DNA of 64,000 nt from Planctellipticum variicoloris (GTDB taxonomy: Bacteria > Planctomycetota > Planctomycetia > Planctomycetales > Planctomycetaceae): the NCBI RefSeq assembly GCF_030622045.1, contig NZ_CP130886.1, positions 1,873,557 through 1,937,556 of the forward strand, in the 5' to 3' direction. Below are positions 62,938 through 64,000 of the stretch, in pieces. The first letter of the stretch is position 1; every line of letters begins with the position of its first letter. The position numbers and the translations under genes are program-made. Under the pieces are notes generated by a model. The model searched no databases. It was not told the DNA's origin and worked only from the letters and a program-made list of their open reading frames with translations.

Positions 62938-63993
62938 ATGTCCACTCCTGCCCCGTCCCGTCGTGAGTTCCTGGAACGCCTGACCCTCGGTTCGACCGCC
63001 CTGGCCGGCATGGGGCTCGCGGGATGCGCCGGTCAGCCTGCTGGGGAAGCCGTCACCGGTTCTGGCGGCGGCCAGAAGCCCCTCAGGGCCTGCTTTTCGA
63101 ACGCCGGGCTGCAGAGTACCTGGTGTACCCAGGGAAAGCGGACGGCGGAGCTGTGGGGCAAGCTGCTCAATGTCGAAATCGAATGGGTCGACGGCGAATT
63201 CGACCCCGAACGGCAGCGGAACAAGATCGACCTGATCGCCGGGCAGAACTTCGATTTCTGCTGCTTCCAGGCGGTGCAGATCGACTCGCTTGTCGAGCCG
63301 GTCAAGCAGCTCAAGGAACGGGGGATTCCGGTCATTTCGATGGATACGCTCGTCGTCGAAATGAGCAAGATGCGCGACGTCGGCGTCTGGTGCGAAGTGA
63401 TGCCCGACCACGTGAAGATGGCCGAAATGAGCGCCGGCTACATGCTGCAGAAGATCGGCGGCAAGGGGAAAGTGATCCACATCGGAGGGCTGAGCGCGCA
63501 CAGCGGCGCCAAGGACCGCGACCAGGGCTTCCGGAATGTCGTCGCGAAGTACCCCGAGGTCGAAGTGGTCGGCGGCGGCGTCCGCTGGTGCGACTGGAAG
63601 AAGGAAAAGGCCCGCGAAACGTTCGAAGCGCTGCTGCAGCAGGAGACGACGCCGATCGCCGGCGCCTTCTTTCACAGCGACGACATGGCCCTGGGCTGCA
63701 TTCCGTCGCTGAAGAATTCGATCCACAAAGACATGGTCGTGGCCGCCGTCGACGGACAGAAGGAAGGCCTCGACGCGATCAAGTCGGGCGATCTCGCCTC
63801 GACCGCCGTCAATCCGGTCTGCCTGATTCACCAGATGGCCCTGATCGTCGGCCAGTTCATCGTCCGCAACAAGGAGGCGATCGAGACCGTGCCCGAGGTG
63901 ATCATCACCCCCGGTCCGCTGGTCACCCGCGACGACCAGCAGACGCTCGACGCGATGTATTACCTCTCGGCGGACGCTCACTGTCTGGTGTAG
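62938..63993 (+). CDS. Tat-exported sugar ABC transporter-like substrate-binding protein
   Basis: This is a 351-residue protein from ATG 62938 (GTG 62935 just before). The Tat signal SRREFLERLTLGSTALAGMG is followed by a lipobox-like LAGC. The body is a periplasmic binding protein of the ribose/LacI type (DFDFCCF-type start, PVISMDTLVV, AGAFFHSDDMALGC, VAAVDGQKEGLDAIKSGD). It probably delivers a sugar to an ABC importer not visible in the window. It starts divergently from the thioredoxin-like gene, with about 236 bases between. The frame ends just inside the window. Confidence 0.85.
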   Translation: MSTPAPSRREFLERLTLGSTALAGMGLAGCAGQPAGEAVTGSGGGQKPLRACFSNAGLQSTWCTQGKRTAELWGKLLNVEIEWVDGEFDPERQRNKIDLIAGQNFDFCCFQAVQIDSLVEPVKQLKERGIPVISMDTLVVEMSKMRDVGVWCEVMPDHVKMAEMSAGYMLQKIGGKGKVIHIGGLSAHSGAKDRDQGFRNVVAKYPEVEVVGGGVRWCDWKKEKARETFEALLQQETTPIAGAFFHSDDMALGCIPSLKNSIHKDMVVAAVDGQKEGLDAIKSGDLASTAVNPVCLIHQMALIVGQFIVRNKEAIETVPEVIITPGPLVTRDDQQTLDAMYYLSADAHCLV

Positions 63994-64000
63994 AATTGCG

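Overview
The window reads as a high-GC chromosome segment from a member of the Planctomycetota (Planctomycetia). The signs are a secreted DUF1549/DUF1553 cytochrome-like protein paired with a Tat-targeted DUF1501 protein, PQQ-propeller secreted proteins, a Ser/Thr kinase with a zinc-ribbon N-terminus, integrase and RHS remnants of a planctomycete type, and frequent GTG/TTG starts. No rRNA or CRISPR array was seen. There are two tRNA genes, one IS element and several pseudogene fragments.

Layout. 1-6903 (+): a tail and a full copy of PQQ-propeller proteins, then a tight Gfo/Idh - MFS - TauE - aldo/keto reductase - TauD run that looks catabolic. 6981-9365 (-): a Tgl-like transglutaminase candidate and an SGNH hydrolase. 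9678-14010: tRNA-Asn followed by an accessory segment with a small protein/nucleotidyltransferase pair, a SEC-C protein, and an IS5-family (IS427-type) element sitting inside a decayed integrase gene. 14308-19342 (-): DUF1501, a small protein and a cytochrome/DUF1553 protein. 19550-26516: ferrochelatase, 4-alpha-glucanotransferase, a secreted lysine/glutamate-rich propeller protein and a tandem alpha/beta hydrolase.

26710-34944 (+): a compact run of a vWA membrane protein, a giant coiled-coil membrane protein, a secreted Pro/Gln-rich protein and a degenerate NtrC-like regulator. 35091-36156: tRNA-Ser followed by an integrase fragment fused to an RHS fragment. 36408-50267: housekeeping and stress genes, namely a CPBP protease, Ser/Thr kinase, rpmA, an HtrA-like protease, msrA, glgA, galT, yidC, a phosphoesterase and three tandem Hsp20 genes.

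50577-59449 (+): the most coherent system in the window. It holds an ArsR-type regulator, rhodanese-DUF2892, thioredoxin, a persulfide dioxygenase-rhodanese fusion, a TauE exporter, a secreted DsrE protein and a type II-like sulfide:quinone oxidoreductase, followed by an antiporter-PTS IIA fusion, a 51-residue membrane protein and a further TauE exporter. The palindrome GACATGTC lies in front of both the regulator and the rhodanese gene. I infer a sulfide/persulfide oxidation and detoxification regulon. 59593-63993: a lower-GC MltR-like gene, a 49-residue Cys-rich protein, an acidic-tailed protein, a thioredoxin-like secreted protein and a sugar ABC-type binding protein.
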